The notes under the pieces: model-generated | The model's database searches: none | The model's input: the letters and a program-made list of their open reading frames with translations, nothing else | Told to the model about the DNA's origin: nothing | Part shown: positions 20,985-29,152 of the stretch, piece by piece | Layout of the letters: the number at the start of each line of letters is the position of its first letter | How positions within the stretch are numbered: position 1 is the stretch's first letter | Virus record (IMG/VR): IMGVR_UViG_3300034062_007170 | Location: 1 to 33,920 of that record | Direction: 5' to 3' (one strand) | DNA: 33,920 nucleotides | Source of the DNA: a virus | Translations under genes and position numbers: made by a program

Positions 20985-21452
20985 ATGTCCGATTCGATGA
21001 ACTCACCAGACTGGGATGACGACGAGCCGATATTCATTGACGACGAAGATTTTGAAGGTGATTCACTAAGTCTTGATGAGCTAAAAAAAGAAATATTCCA
21101 AGACAAGGTAATTCACGGTTTTGTGCAAGAAGCATTTCAATTTAATGGCCGCGAAGCAATTAATGAAATACTCAGTGAAATTGAACGTAAAATGGGCTGG
21201 AAGCTTGAAATCATTGCCACTCGTGGAAGCATTGAGGACGCAGTCCTTGAGCGCACAAACACTTTTGATGAAGACGCATGGATTAGATTTTTAATGTCTG
21301 ACGTGTATGACCGAATGTCATACAGGGTCATCTATGAAAGCGAACTAGCTGTTGATGAGTTCATGGATGATAGTTACGAGAGCCTTAGTTTGGGGGCTCG
21401 TGCCCGTAGATATATCAAGAAAACAGTCTGGAATCTTTTCCAAAATATCTAG
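20985..21452 (+). CDS. Acidic hypothetical protein
   Basis: 155 aa beginning MSDSMNSPDWDDDEPIFIDD. The N-terminal 35 residues are extremely acidic; the rest is helical. The longer frame to 20934 overlaps DUF932 and is rejected: TATCAT lies 6 bases before this ATG. The acidic N-terminus could mimic DNA, but there is no direct evidence. Confidence 0.75.
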   Translation: MSDSMNSPDWDDDEPIFIDDEDFEGDSLSLDELKKEIFQDKVIHGFVQEAFQFNGREAINEILSEIERKMGWKLEIIATRGSIEDAVLERTNTFDEDAWIRFLMSDVYDRMSYRVIYESELAVDEFMDDSYESLSLGARARRYIKKTVWNLFQNI

Positions 21453-21459
21453 TTGGTGG

Positions 21460-21488
21460 TTGACATCCCGACATGTGAAGTGTAGTTT
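21460..21488 (+). promoter_or_regulatory. Promoter for whiB and the primase-helicase
   Basis: TTGACA, 17-base spacer, TAGTTT, about 33 bases before the WhiB start. Confidence 0.7.
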
Positions 21489-21520
21489 GTAGAGAACGCA
21501 AAGGAGCCTTCGGGGGGCAC

Positions 21521-21868
21521 ATGTCAGATTACAGTGATGTTGATATTCCAATTGTTCCGAGGCTCAAAAGCTCATGCAAAGGAATGCCGGTTGAATGGTG
21601 GTTCCCGGAGCACCCACCAACATCAGAGCAGAGCTTCAATGCGGCTCGAGCGGTTGAAGTTTGTAAAACATGTGTTGATATTGAGGCGTGCGGAGAGTTT
21701 GCTATCCAGAACCCAAGGGTGATTGGTATTTGGGGTGGAATGTCTTGGAAGCAGAGACAGAGGATTCGTGTGGTGAGAGAGAGAAACGCTACTTTTAGCC
21801 GAATTGAAGAAGAGAAACAAAAGCAACGTGCAATCGCTAGTGAATTGAAAGTACGGCAGGCGCAATGA
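21521..21868 (+). CDS. whiB: WhiB-family transcription factor
   Basis: 115 aa. SCKGMPVEWWFPE at the front, then VCKTCVDIEACGEFA, then IGIWGGMSWKQRQRI. The four Cys (19, 48, 51, 57) that hold the 4Fe-4S cluster are in the standard spacing, and the GIWGG turn with the basic tail is intact. WhiB proteins bind the primary sigma factor and redirect transcription, and phage versions can override the host copy. GGGGGG lies before the start. It overlaps the primase-helicase gene by 4 bases (ATGA). Confidence 0.95.
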   Translation: MSDYSDVDIPIVPRLKSSCKGMPVEWWFPEHPPTSEQSFNAARAVEVCKTCVDIEACGEFAIQNPRVIGIWGGMSWKQRQRIRVVRERNATFSRIEEEKQKQRAIASELKVRQAQ

Positions 21869-23646
21869 TTTCTCGTGCTGTAGATGATTTTCTCGGTCGC
21901 CTTGATGGCGTGAAGCCTGCTGGTGATAATCAATGGTCTGCTCGTTGCCCGTGTAGAAACGATGACCAAAATCCTTCTCTTAGTATTTCTCAAGCCAAAG
22001 ACACTGGTGATGTGCTTGTTACTTGCCACAGGGGAAACGGTTGTGACACGAATCAAATTTGTGATGCGCTTGGAATGAAAGTTGGGAAGCTTTTCAATAA
22101 AGCTCACGAGGGTGGATGGAGCGACACGCCGAAGAAGTACAAGGAGAGCGTTTTGCCACAAGTGCAGAAAAAGTCCACGCGAAAGCTTGTTGCTACTTAT
22201 AAGTTCCGTGACGAAAACGGAACACTCATGTATGAGAAGTTGCGATATGTTGACGAAAATGGGAAGAAGTCTTTTGGCCATCGCCGTCCAGACCCAGACA
22301 TGCCTGGTGAATACATATATGACGCTAAAGGCGTACAAAAGATTCTTTACCGACTGCCAGAAGTATTAAAGGCTATTGAAGACGGTGAACCTGTATGGCT
22401 TGTTGAGGGTGAAAAAGACGTTGATACTCTCGTGGCTAAGTACGGCGTATGCGCGACAACAATGTCTAGCGGTGCTGGCCACTGGGAGTCAGAATATTCG
22501 CAAGTTCTTTCGGGGGCAACTGTTCTTGAGATTGTTGCAGACAATGACGATGCTGGTAAAACGCATGCAATGAGTGTTGCTGCCCAAGTACGTGCACTTG
22601 GCGGCAATGTCAACGTATGGGTTTCTCCTCATGGCAAGGACATCACAGACCACATTAATGCTGGATATCAGCCAGATGAACTTAGCGAACTTGATTACGA
22701 GATTCCGCAACAATCCGCAGAGCTTGAGTCAGAAGAGGAAGAGTCTGTCGGAGAAAGAATTCTTGATGTTGTAACTTCTGTTGTTTCTAATGGCGATTTG
22801 AGCCTTGAGCAAATGCTCAATCGTGTAAGCGTAATGCTTAGCTCGATGTCACAGAATTCTGACGATGACACTGGTCGTTTGTACAACTGGCAGAAGTTCT
22901 TAGAGGACTACAAGGACAGAGGATACGAGTGGATTATTCCGGGCTTGCTAGAGAAGCAGGAGCGCGTGATTGTTGTAGCAGCCGAAGGCGTCGGTAAAAC
23001 AATGCTCGCTAGGCAAGTGGCCATTTGCTCTGCTGCTGGAATCCACCCATTCACATTTCAGCCAATGGAACCAATCACAACCCTGATGATTGACCTTGAG
23101 AACCCAGAGCGCATTATTCAGAGAACATCTAATAACATCATGCGCGAAGCACTGAAGATGGGTAAGACAAAACAGTTAGACGCGCATCTTTACATCCAGC
23201 CAGCAGGTTTAGACCTGACTAGCTCTAAGGACAGAGCGCTTGTTGAGCGTTTGTGCCAAGAGATTAAACCGCAATTGATAGTCATGGGACCTTTGTATAA
23301 GGCTTATGTAGATAATGGCAATAAAACAAGCGAAGCTCTTGCTGTAGAGGTTGCAAAGTTCTTGGACAGAATTCGCGATGTGTACGGTTGCGCCTTGTGG
23401 CTTGAGCACCACGCTCCACTCGGTTCAACCTCATCAAGTCGCGAACTAAGGCCTTTTGGTTCATCTGTATGGTCACGTTGGCCAGAGTTTGGTATTTCTC
23501 TCACTCCAGACCCAATGGCTCTTGATGGGTACGTTTATCAAGTCAATCACTTCCGTGGTGCCCGCGATAACAGAGCATGGCCAATCAGAATGAAGAGAGC
23601 CGTAAGGTTCCCATTTGAGACATTAGAATTCATGAAAATGAACTAA
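21865..23646 (+). CDS. Bifunctional primase-helicase (zinc/TOPRIM plus RepA-like ATPase)
   Basis: 593 aa. N-terminal zinc-binding region with Cys28, Cys30, Cys54 and Cys60 (RCPCRNDDQNPSLSI, CHRGNGC). TOPRIM core: WLVEGEKDVDTL (about 176-187) and VADNDDAGKTHA. The C-terminal half is a RecA-like hexameric helicase/RepA domain with Walker A AAEGVGKT (about 372-379), MIDLENPER and LIVMGPLYK. It most likely primes and unwinds DNA at the phage fork. Co-transcribed with whiB. Confidence 0.92.
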   Translation: MISRAVDDFLGRLDGVKPAGDNQWSARCPCRNDDQNPSLSISQAKDTGDVLVTCHRGNGCDTNQICDALGMKVGKLFNKAHEGGWSDTPKKYKESVLPQVQKKSTRKLVATYKFRDENGTLMYEKLRYVDENGKKSFGHRRPDPDMPGEYIYDAKGVQKILYRLPEVLKAIEDGEPVWLVEGEKDVDTLVAKYGVCATTMSSGAGHWESEYSQVLSGATVLEIVADNDDAGKTHAMSVAAQVRALGGNVNVWVSPHGKDITDHINAGYQPDELSELDYEIPQQSAELESEEEESVGERILDVVTSVVSNGDLSLEQMLNRVSVMLSSMSQNSDDDTGRLYNWQKFLEDYKDRGYEWIIPGLLEKQERVIVVAAEGVGKTMLARQVAICSAAGIHPFTFQPMEPITTLMIDLENPERIIQRTSNNIMREALKMGKTKQLDAHLYIQPAGLDLTSSKDRALVERLCQEIKPQLIVMGPLYKAYVDNGNKTSEALAVEVAKFLDRIRDVYGCALWLEHHAPLGSTSSSRELRPFGSSVWSRWPEFGISLTPDPMALDGYVYQVNHFRGARDNRAWPIRMKRAVRFPFETLEFMKMN

Positions 23647-23655
23647 TCTAGAAGT

Positions 23656-24279
23656 ATGGCAGGTTCACAAAAACCGCTGACTAGAGAATTCCTAGCAGAG
23701 CGAGATTTACGTATTTTCAAGATGCGTCAAGCTGGCGTATCCGTTGGTGAGATTGCCAGACGTTTCAGTATCACGTCGGCAACGGTTGGCACTGCTGTCC
23801 GTAGACAACTTGAGAAGCTTAATAAAGAAGCGCTCATGGCGTATCCAGAAGTCTTGCGCATGGAGCTTGAAAGACTTGATGCTTTACAGACTGCAATTTG
23901 GCCTTTGACTCAACCACGCAAACAGACCCTGGATGATGGCACAGAAATCATTGCTGAACCAGACCTAAAGGCGATACAGCAGGTGTTGTCTATCATGGAC
24001 AGGCGTTCAAAGCTGCTTGGCATGGAGCAGAACAACGTAAACATCCAGATGGACGTTGGTTCAAGTGCTCCGATTAGAGCAACACTTGCAGGTGCAATAC
24101 CTACTACGGCGGCCGAACAGTTCAGTCCAGAGGCAGAGGCCAAGAAGCTATTGGCCATCATGGGTTCTTCTGGGGTAATCTCCAAAGAGTATGTTGATAA
24201 GCTCCTCGGTGAGGTTGGTGAATTAGCACCAATTGTGGATGCAGAAATAATTGAAGATGACGAAGAGCTTGATGACTGA
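23656..24279 (+). CDS. HTH DNA-binding protein (small-terminase-like)
   Basis: 207 aa. RIFKMRQAGVSVGEIARRF, then SITSATVGTAVRRQLEKL, is a helix-turn-helix. It is followed by a helical ELERLDALQTAIWP region and LSIMDRRSKLLGM, a layout seen in small terminase-type and related phage HTH proteins. The C-terminus is acidic. TAATCT, which overlaps the previous stop codon, ends 6 bases before the ATG. Confidence 0.75.
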   Translation: MAGSQKPLTREFLAERDLRIFKMRQAGVSVGEIARRFSITSATVGTAVRRQLEKLNKEALMAYPEVLRMELERLDALQTAIWPLTQPRKQTLDDGTEIIAEPDLKAIQQVLSIMDRRSKLLGMEQNNVNIQMDVGSSAPIRATLAGAIPTTAAEQFSPEAEAKKLLAIMGSSGVISKEYVDKLLGEVGELAPIVDAEIIEDDEELDD

Positions 24280-24454
24280 GATAGACATAATTGACTGGCT
24301 TGAAAGCAGGGTCCCAGCAAGTGACTCTGAGCTAAGGTTGCATTCAATGGCAGTTATAGAAATTGTGAAATTAAGGAAACGGGTGAATGAACTTGAACGA
24401 GAGCTGGAACAACGCAATACTGAAGGTAAAGGCATCTTTGTCGCATATGAATGA
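24272..24454 (+). CDS. Short coiled-coil protein
   Basis: 60 aa beginning MTEIDIIDWLESRVPASDSE. The C-terminal half is a coiled coil (VKLRKRVNELERELEQRN). It overlaps the preceding gene by 8 bases and the following gene by 8 or 68 bases depending on the start used there. Confidence 0.7.
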   Translation: MTEIDIIDWLESRVPASDSELRLHSMAVIEIVKLRKRVNELERELEQRNTEGKGIFVAYE

Positions 24455-24776
24455 GCAGAACGAAATGACGTCTGACAACATTGAAGCCGCAATGGATAAA
24501 GTCGCTGAGAACATCTCAATGGGCAGGCGCTCGAATACTGGCTCAAAACCTGGTGAACCAGCACAGAAACAGGTCATTGTCCGCACGTCTGAACGCAACC
24601 ATGACAGATGGAAGCAGGCAGCTGAAATTCAGGGTGTTTCCTTGGCTGAGTTCATTAGGGCATTAGCTGATGCAGAATCGGCTAGGCTGCTTGAATGTAC
24701 GCATCCAAAGCAGTTCATTGTTAGCTATCCATGGATGACAAAGTGCAAGAAGTGCGGAGAGCGCTTAGACCAGTAG
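24387..24776 (+). CDS. Ribbon-helix-helix and zinc-knuckle protein
   Basis: 129 aa from ATG 24387, which has AAGGA 9 bases upstream; ATG 24447 (109 aa) would shorten the overlap to 8 bases and is also likely. The segment QVIVRTSERNHDRWKQAAEI with GVSLAEFIRALADAE is a ribbon-helix-helix type. ECTHPKQF and CKKCGERL make a CxxH/CxxC zinc site at the end. Probably a DNA-binding regulator. Confidence 0.75.
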   Translation: MNLNESWNNAILKVKASLSHMNEQNEMTSDNIEAAMDKVAENISMGRRSNTGSKPGEPAQKQVIVRTSERNHDRWKQAAEIQGVSLAEFIRALADAESARLLECTHPKQFIVSYPWMTKCKKCGERLDQ

Positions 24777-24785
24777 ACTGCCGTC

Positions 24786-25013
24786 ATGATTATTGAATAC
24801 ATCTCGTTTAATGATTTCCTTGCAGACGCCAGCATTCAGTACAACAAGCTGTCGCAAGAAGATAAATCAATCAGGTACGGACAGGTTTACTTCAACCTGC
24901 TCAATGACTCTCGCCCAGATATTGCAGTAAAGCTAAGAGGCTCGGTTCTTGACCCGTTTCACAGGGACGAAGTGAAGACAGAGGTGCACGCTTTTGTGGA
25001 GTACTTGTGGTAA
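24786..25013 (+). CDS. Hypothetical protein
   Basis: 75 aa beginning MIIEYISFNDFLADASIQYN. Contains DKSIRYGQVYFNLLNDSRPD, a short block of helix and strand. TAGACT, overlapping the previous stop, lies 6 bases before the ATG. Its stop directly abuts the oxygenase start, so the two are coupled. Confidence 0.75.
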   Translation: MIIEYISFNDFLADASIQYNKLSQEDKSIRYGQVYFNLLNDSRPDIAVKLRGSVLDPFHRDEVKTEVHAFVEYLW

Positions 25014-25811
25014 ATGGCCATGCAATTAGATTCACTAGATACTCCACTCATACATAAGAACATCCCTATAGGCGATATTCCAAAAACACCCGCAACTCCA
25101 TACGGCGCTGAAGAGACAGAAGTCGCCGACCACATGTTGCTTTTAATATCCTCCTCAATCGGATATCCAATCTCATACAAGCAAGAGCAGGATGGCTTGC
25201 TGATTCAGAACATAGTTCCAGTTTTCAAGACAGAGTCACAACAGATTTCAACTTCATCCAAGGTTGTTCTTCAGCTTCACACCGAGACTGCTTTTCACCC
25301 GTATAAACCAGATTTCGTTTTACTCATGTGTTTACGTGGAGACGAAACCGCTTACACGACTTATGCTGACATATGCGACATAGTCGAGTGCCTGTCCCCA
25401 ACCGCGGTTGATGAGCTTAAGAAACCACAGTTCATAACAAAAGTGGATGACAGCTTCAGGATGCATGGCGAGCCAGACGTTGAGCTAACTAAAGCAATAC
25501 TTTCTGAAGACGAAGATGGGTTCCAGATTTGCTTTGACGAGTTTTTCATGAGAGGCAAAACACAGGCGGCCAATGATGCTCTTGATGAACTCATTATCGC
25601 TATAGCCAAATGCACCCAGAAGGTTGCGCTTGAAGCTGGCGATGTCATGGTTATAGACAATCGAAGAACTGTTCATGGCAGATTGCCATTTAGCCCTCGT
25701 TATGACGGCTATGACAGGTGGGTGAAGAGACTAATGGTGGTTTCCGAGCTTCCGCCAGACAATGAAAGAGACGGCTTTGTTGTGACTACGGAGTTCACAT
25801 CCTCCAGTTAG
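25014..25811 (+). CDS. Fe(II)/2-oxoglutarate oxygenase, AsnO/VioC (clavaminate-synthase-like) type
   Basis: 265 aa. LQLHTETAFHPYKPDFVLLM (86-105) supplies the HxE iron ligands His89 and Glu91 and matches the strongly conserved block of the L-asparagine/arginine beta-hydroxylase group. VIDNRRTVHGRLPFSPRYDG (213-232) supplies the distal His221; Arg239 is a likely 2-oxoglutarate ligand. The core is complete, so it is likely active. Substrates of relatives are free amino acids; here the substrate is unknown. It overlaps the lysozyme gene tail to tail by 17 bases. Confidence 0.88.
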   Translation: MAMQLDSLDTPLIHKNIPIGDIPKTPATPYGAEETEVADHMLLLISSSIGYPISYKQEQDGLLIQNIVPVFKTESQQISTSSKVVLQLHTETAFHPYKPDFVLLMCLRGDETAYTTYADICDIVECLSPTAVDELKKPQFITKVDDSFRMHGEPDVELTKAILSEDEDGFQICFDEFFMRGKTQAANDALDELIIAIAKCTQKVALEAGDVMVIDNRRTVHGRLPFSPRYDGYDRWVKRLMVVSELPPDNERDGFVVTTEFTSSS

Positions 25812-26406
25812 ACAACCCACCTGAACTATTTTCCATAATGTAACGAGCGACCATCAGGTTGCAGTGGAGGGTTTTGAGACCCTGCATCTTGTTCTCTACA
25901 GCGTCCTCTCCGCAAACCTTGGCCGTTACTGACCTCCACGAGGAGTTGATTTGGAGCAAGCCAGTATCGTATGAGCCGTTCTTGTTCAGGGCATAGGTCA
26001 TATTGCCATTGGCGTCCCATGTAGCGTTCTGGGCCTTAGGACGGCATCCAGACTCTCTCCAAGCGATGTAGGACCACGTTTGGATTGGATATAGCCCATA
26101 AGCCTCGAACACTGGTTCTAGGCGCGGACAACGCTTCTGAGGGTCTTCTGGAACAGCCTTACGGCGACCAGCGTGGTCGTTGCGGACTGGGGCCATTTGA
26201 GGAAGGTCTTTTTGTGCCCTAAAGGAAGCTTCGGATTCCCGAATTGCTTGGCCTTGACTAAGGACGACGTCGTCTGCCTCTACTGAGATTTCTGTAATTT
26301 CCACGGTCTGACCGGACTCGTGTGGAGCCTCAACCTTTTCTGCTGGGATTACCATCCCTGTTATGAAAAAGAGTAAAGAGATTCCATATCCGTGAATTGT
26401 GTGCAA
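25795..26406 (-). CDS. Membrane-anchored lysozyme / lytic transglycosylase-like
   Basis: 203 aa from a TTG start preceded by AAAGGAAAAGGAAA. N-terminal hydrophobic segment (GISLLFFITGMVIPAEKVEA) is a signal or anchor. Residues 30-95 are a charged linker. The C-terminal domain has YIAWRESGCRP with likely catalytic Glu118, and GSYDTGLLQINSSW, as in the SLT/lysozyme superfamily. Presumably degrades peptidoglycan outside the membrane at entry or lysis. It stands alone, away from any visible holin or structural genes. Confidence 0.85.
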   Translation of the reverse strand: MHTIHGYGISLLFFITGMVIPAEKVEAPHESGQTVEITEISVEADDVVLSQGQAIRESEASFRAQKDLPQMAPVRNDHAGRRKAVPEDPQKRCPRLEPVFEAYGLYPIQTWSYIAWRESGCRPKAQNATWDANGNMTYALNKNGSYDTGLLQINSSWRSVTAKVCGEDAVENKMQGLKTLHCNLMVARYIMENSSGGLSNWRM

Positions 26407-26489
26407 TTTCCTTTTCCTTTGTTTGGGGAATAAAGCGCGGGCGTAAACTGCAATGCCCTATGTGAGTTAGTGACTAATCTCCATACAAA

Positions 26490-26519
26490 ATTATACCCTT
26501 TGGTGTCGGGTAATCCCAA
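26490..26519 (-). promoter_or_regulatory. Promoter for the lysozyme gene
   Basis: Minus-strand TTGGGA, 18-base spacer, consensus TATAAT; a TTGACA lies a little further upstream. Confidence 0.55.
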
Positions 26520-26613
26520 CTTTTGTCAATCAATCAGGGCAAAACAACCTCGTATGGCCCTTGTGTTTATTGGGTTTCAAAAAAATATGAGATTTCTTGC
26601 CTATAAACGCCAA

Positions 26614-26658
26614 AAATCCCCTCTGAATGACGTTCCACAGAACACTCAGAGGGGATTT
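26614..26658. terminator. Bidirectional terminator
   Basis: AAATCCCCTCTGA and TCAGAGGGGATTT arms; on the minus strand five T follow. It serves the ssb gene. Confidence 0.9.
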
Positions 26659-26677
26659 GGTATCTCTTGTTAGAGAA

Positions 26678-27136
26678 CTAGAAAGGTTCTTCTTGGTTGT
26701 CTTGGCGCTTCATCTGAGGACGGTTCGCTGGTCGGCTTGCCGTTGCGGTCTTCTGCGCTGGGATTGAAGTCTGACCTTCTTTGGTTTGACGACGCTCGTA
26801 GCTTTCAATGTTTCGGAGAGCAAGAGCAACGTTGTCGGCAACAACAAGCACTTTTGAGCGCTTTTCGCCAGTTGTCTTGTCATCCCATGTCTGCTGCTCA
26901 AGGCGACCGTTCACGATGACGCTGTTGCCCTTTGAGAGGACGCGAGCAATGTCATCTGCGGAGTACGACCACGCAATTGCATCGAAGTAGCTGGTGACTT
27001 CCTTCTTTTCACCCGACTCATCTGTCCAACGACGGTTTACCGCCACAGAGAAAGAGACCTTAGTCTTTCCGCTGTCGAACACCATAAGTTCTGGGTCCTT
27101 TGTGAGATTCCCAATAAGGGTTACCTGTGCTGTCAT
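26678..27136 (-). CDS. ssb: Single-stranded DNA-binding protein
   Basis: 152 aa. OB-fold signature: MTAQVTLIGNLTKDPELMVF, TSYFDAIAWSYSADDIARVL, GNSVIVNGRLEQQTW. A Gln/Pro-rich linker and an acidic tip ending QEEPF follow, the usual protein-docking tail. AAAAGGA lies before the ATG. Has its own promoter and terminator. Confidence 0.97.
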   Translation of the reverse strand: MTAQVTLIGNLTKDPELMVFDSGKTKVSFSVAVNRRWTDESGEKKEVTSYFDAIAWSYSADDIARVLSKGNSVIVNGRLEQQTWDDKTTGEKRSKVLVVADNVALALRNIESYERRQTKEGQTSIPAQKTATASRPANRPQMKRQDNQEEPF

Positions 27137-27181
27137 GTATTTTCCTTTTCGTTAACGCATGCCCGTGGGCCTGGTGGTTAG

Positions 27182-27210
27182 AGCATAACAGGGCTGCTAC
27201 GCTATTGCAA
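27182..27210 (-). promoter_or_regulatory. Promoter for ssb
   Basis: Minus-strand TTGCAA (27205-27210), 17-base spacer, TATGCT (27182-27187). It overlaps the TACGCT (27198-27203) of the divergent 27210 gene. Confidence 0.65.
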
Positions 27211-27440
27211 TGCCTTCAGATAGCAGTAATTTCGCGGAAATCCACCTAAAAGTCTTGAACAACATCAAGGAAAGCCTGCTTGACATCACCTACAGGGACG
27301 ACATGACGGACTCTGAGGTAGGCGAGCTTGTCCAGCAAATGTCAAACATCTCCGAATACGTAGTTGAGCTTTTGGGTATTGAGATTCAGCGTGAGAATGA
27401 GGACGGCTCAATTAGTGCCCTTCTTCGCCTAAAGGACTGA
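27210..27440 (+). CDS. Hypothetical helical protein
   Basis: 76 aa beginning MPSDSSNFAEIHLKVLNNIK. Mostly helix, acidic. Leaderless layout (TACGCT ends 6 bases before ATG). Its stop is 2 bases from the ParB-like gene. Confidence 0.75.
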   Translation: MPSDSSNFAEIHLKVLNNIKESLLDITYRDDMTDSEVGELVQQMSNISEYVVELLGIEIQRENEDGSISALLRLKD

Positions 27441-27442
27441 CA

Positions 27443-28204
27443 GTGGAAATACACCCATCAATCAAAAAGCTCGCTAAGCCAGTTGATGTGCTGTTACCTC
27501 TTGAAGGCAATCCACGTCGTGGAGACATTGGAGCGATAACCGCCTCGTATAGAGAGTTCGGTCAAGTCAAACCGATTGTTGTTAAAGACAATGAGGATGG
27601 AACTTTTACGGTTATCGCCGGAAATCATCAACTTGAAGCAGCAAAGAAGCTGGGCTGGAAAGAGATTGCCGCAGTCGTTCTTGATGCAGATGATGACAGG
27701 GCGATTGCTTTTGCTTTGGCTGACAACAGAACGATGGAGCTCGGATACTCAGAGCAGTCTGATATTGCTGACATGCTTGGCCAGATAAGCGACGCGTACG
27801 GCGACTTACTCACCGACTTGCGTTGGGATGAGTTTGAGATGGCAGCTATAGAAGAGTGGACAGAACGAAACGTTGAGACAGAAGAAGAATCTGGGTATGT
27901 TGCTCCAGTGATGGTTAACCCGCCACTGAACGACAACATTCATGTTGAGCAAAACGAGGATGGCGAGAACGTCATCAAAGCTAAGCCAACAGTTGACGCT
28001 AGGGAAGTTGCTACCCGTGGAAGTACTGCTATTAACTCTGCTGGTTCTCAAGCAATAGTTCAATACACACTTGTATTTGATTCTCCAGAGCAACAAAAGC
28101 TTTGGTACGACTTCATCAGGTTCCTGCGTAGTTCTGCAGTTTACGAAGGGACTACAACTTCTGAGCGTCTAATGCAGTTTATTGAGGCTCACGCGGATTT
28201 CTGA
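27443..28204 (+). CDS. ParB/sulfiredoxin-like protein
   Basis: 253 aa from GTG. The N-terminal domain has LLPLEGNPRRGDIGAI, GQVKPIVVKDNEDGT and VIAGNHQLEAAKKLGW, the ParB/Srx nucleotide-binding core, with ADNRTMELG following. The C-terminal half is acidic then a separate domain (IVQYTLVFDSPEQQKLW), often seen in phage ParB-like proteins. These bind CTP or ATP and some cut or methylate-target DNA. With the PP-loop protein at 18393 it resembles IbrA/IbrB-type pairs, although 8 kb apart. Confidence 0.85.
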   Translation: MEIHPSIKKLAKPVDVLLPLEGNPRRGDIGAITASYREFGQVKPIVVKDNEDGTFTVIAGNHQLEAAKKLGWKEIAAVVLDADDDRAIAFALADNRTMELGYSEQSDIADMLGQISDAYGDLLTDLRWDEFEMAAIEEWTERNVETEEESGYVAPVMVNPPLNDNIHVEQNEDGENVIKAKPTVDAREVATRGSTAINSAGSQAIVQYTLVFDSPEQQKLWYDFIRFLRSSAVYEGTTTSERLMQFIEAHADF

Positions 28205-28280
28205 TTCGCATATAGACACGCACCGCGTATGAGACAAGTGCTCCGTGCACAAATCCAAGGACAAATCCAATTAAGTACAT
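28179..28280 (-). CDS. 33-aa single-pass membrane peptide
   Basis: MYLIGFVLGFVHGALVSYAV then basic VRVYMRIRNPREPQ: one membrane helix with a positive tail. Its ATG overlaps the stop of the dehydrogenase gene by one base (TAATG), the same coupling used by the AAA+/vWA pair, so it is very likely translated. It overlaps the ParB gene tail to tail by 26 bases. Confidence 0.6.
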   Translation of the reverse strand: MYLIGFVLGFVHGALVSYAVRVYMRIRNPREPQ

Positions 28281-28828
28281 TACTGTTGTGTGCTTGGCGT
28301 GTCTATGAGACGAACAATTTCTTTAGCAGAACGCTTGCAAACATTTACTGACCACATTCCATCAGTGAACATTGGAGCGATTCTTTCTGTATCATTTCCA
28401 TATAGGAACATTGTTCTTCCCCAGTTGGCTTCACCTAATGGCTGCCCTCTGAGAGCGCAATCAACGTAATTGATTCCAGCGCTAAGCAACTTTGAGGCCA
28501 AAGCCTGCTCTTCTGCTTCATTGGTAATTGAGTTTGCATCAACGTATACACCTTTGAACCCGTGCAAGATTGCCAGTTCAGCACCAACGTCATAAATACC
28601 GTTCGTCCCAATGCAGAAAATCACATCAGACTTATTGAACAGTCTTTCATTTGTTTCTGCATCCTGAAACCCAAGGTTCTCTGCATGCTTACGAGTCCCA
28701 TCAGAACGACCTTCGCTTGAATAAATCACACGATGTCCACTCTTACCAAGAGAACGGCCAATAGTCCTACCCATCTTCCCGGGTGAGAATATTCCTACTG
28801 TTTGTGCAGGCATATAAATACCGTGCAC
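28280..28828 (-). CDS. Truncated 6PGDH / 3-hydroxyisobutyrate dehydrogenase-like Rossmann protein
   Basis: 182 aa. TVGIFSPGKMGRTIGRSLGK is a Rossmann dinucleotide loop of the 6-phosphogluconate / 3-hydroxyisobutyrate dehydrogenase family (GxxxMG). DVIFCIGTNGIYDVGAEL, YVDANSITNEAEEQ and NYVDCALRGQP match later N-domain blocks. The family normally has a further helical C-terminal domain of about 110 residues, which is absent. GTG overlaps the thioredoxin stop by one base; ATG five codons on is an alternative. Substrate unknown. Confidence 0.75.
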   Translation of the reverse strand: MHGIYMPAQTVGIFSPGKMGRTIGRSLGKSGHRVIYSSEGRSDGTRKHAENLGFQDAETNERLFNKSDVIFCIGTNGIYDVGAELAILHGFKGVYVDANSITNEAEEQALASKLLSAGINYVDCALRGQPLGEANWGRTMFLYGNDTERIAPMFTDGMWSVNVCKRSAKEIVRLIDTPSTQQ

Positions 28829-29148
28829 TACTTCATGTACTCGGTGAGTTCACCCGCAAGCTTTTCTGCATTACGCGCACCAACAAGTGTCTTTACTACT
28901 TCCCCACCATCAAATACGAGAATCGTGGGGATGCTGAATACATTGAACACACCTGCAATTTCTGGGTATTCATCGACGTTTACTTTGCCAATTGCAAAGT
29001 GTTGAGAATGAGCCATATCAAAGGTTTCAAACTCTGGGGCCATGGTCTTGCATGGTCCACACCATGGCGCCCAGAAGTCAACGATTACGGTCTTCTCGGA
29101 GTCGTAGAGAAACGACTCAAGGTTCTTGTCTGTAATTTCAGCAATCAT
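28828..29148 (-). CDS. trxA: Thioredoxin
   Basis: 106 aa. VIVDFWAPWCGPCKTMAPEF holds active-site WCGPC (29-33), with FSIPTILVFDGGE containing the cis-Pro. Normal thioredoxin length. It is downstream of the class II reductase and likely re-reduces it. The frame is open to 29469, but TACGAT lies 6 bases before this ATG, so it can be transcribed alone. Confidence 0.95.
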   Translation of the reverse strand: MIAEITDKNLESFLYDSEKTVIVDFWAPWCGPCKTMAPEFETFDMAHSQHFAIGKVNVDEYPEIAGVFNVFSIPTILVFDGGEVVKTLVGARNAEKLAGELTEYMK

Positions 29149-29152
29149 GTTT

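Noticed and set aside
21529-22338. Open frame of 269 codons on the minus strand
   Set aside because: Antisense to whiB and the primase-helicase, both of which have clear motifs; the product has no recognisable pattern.
26470-26673. 67-codon plus-strand frame
   Set aside because: It spans the bidirectional terminator and has no ribosome-binding site.
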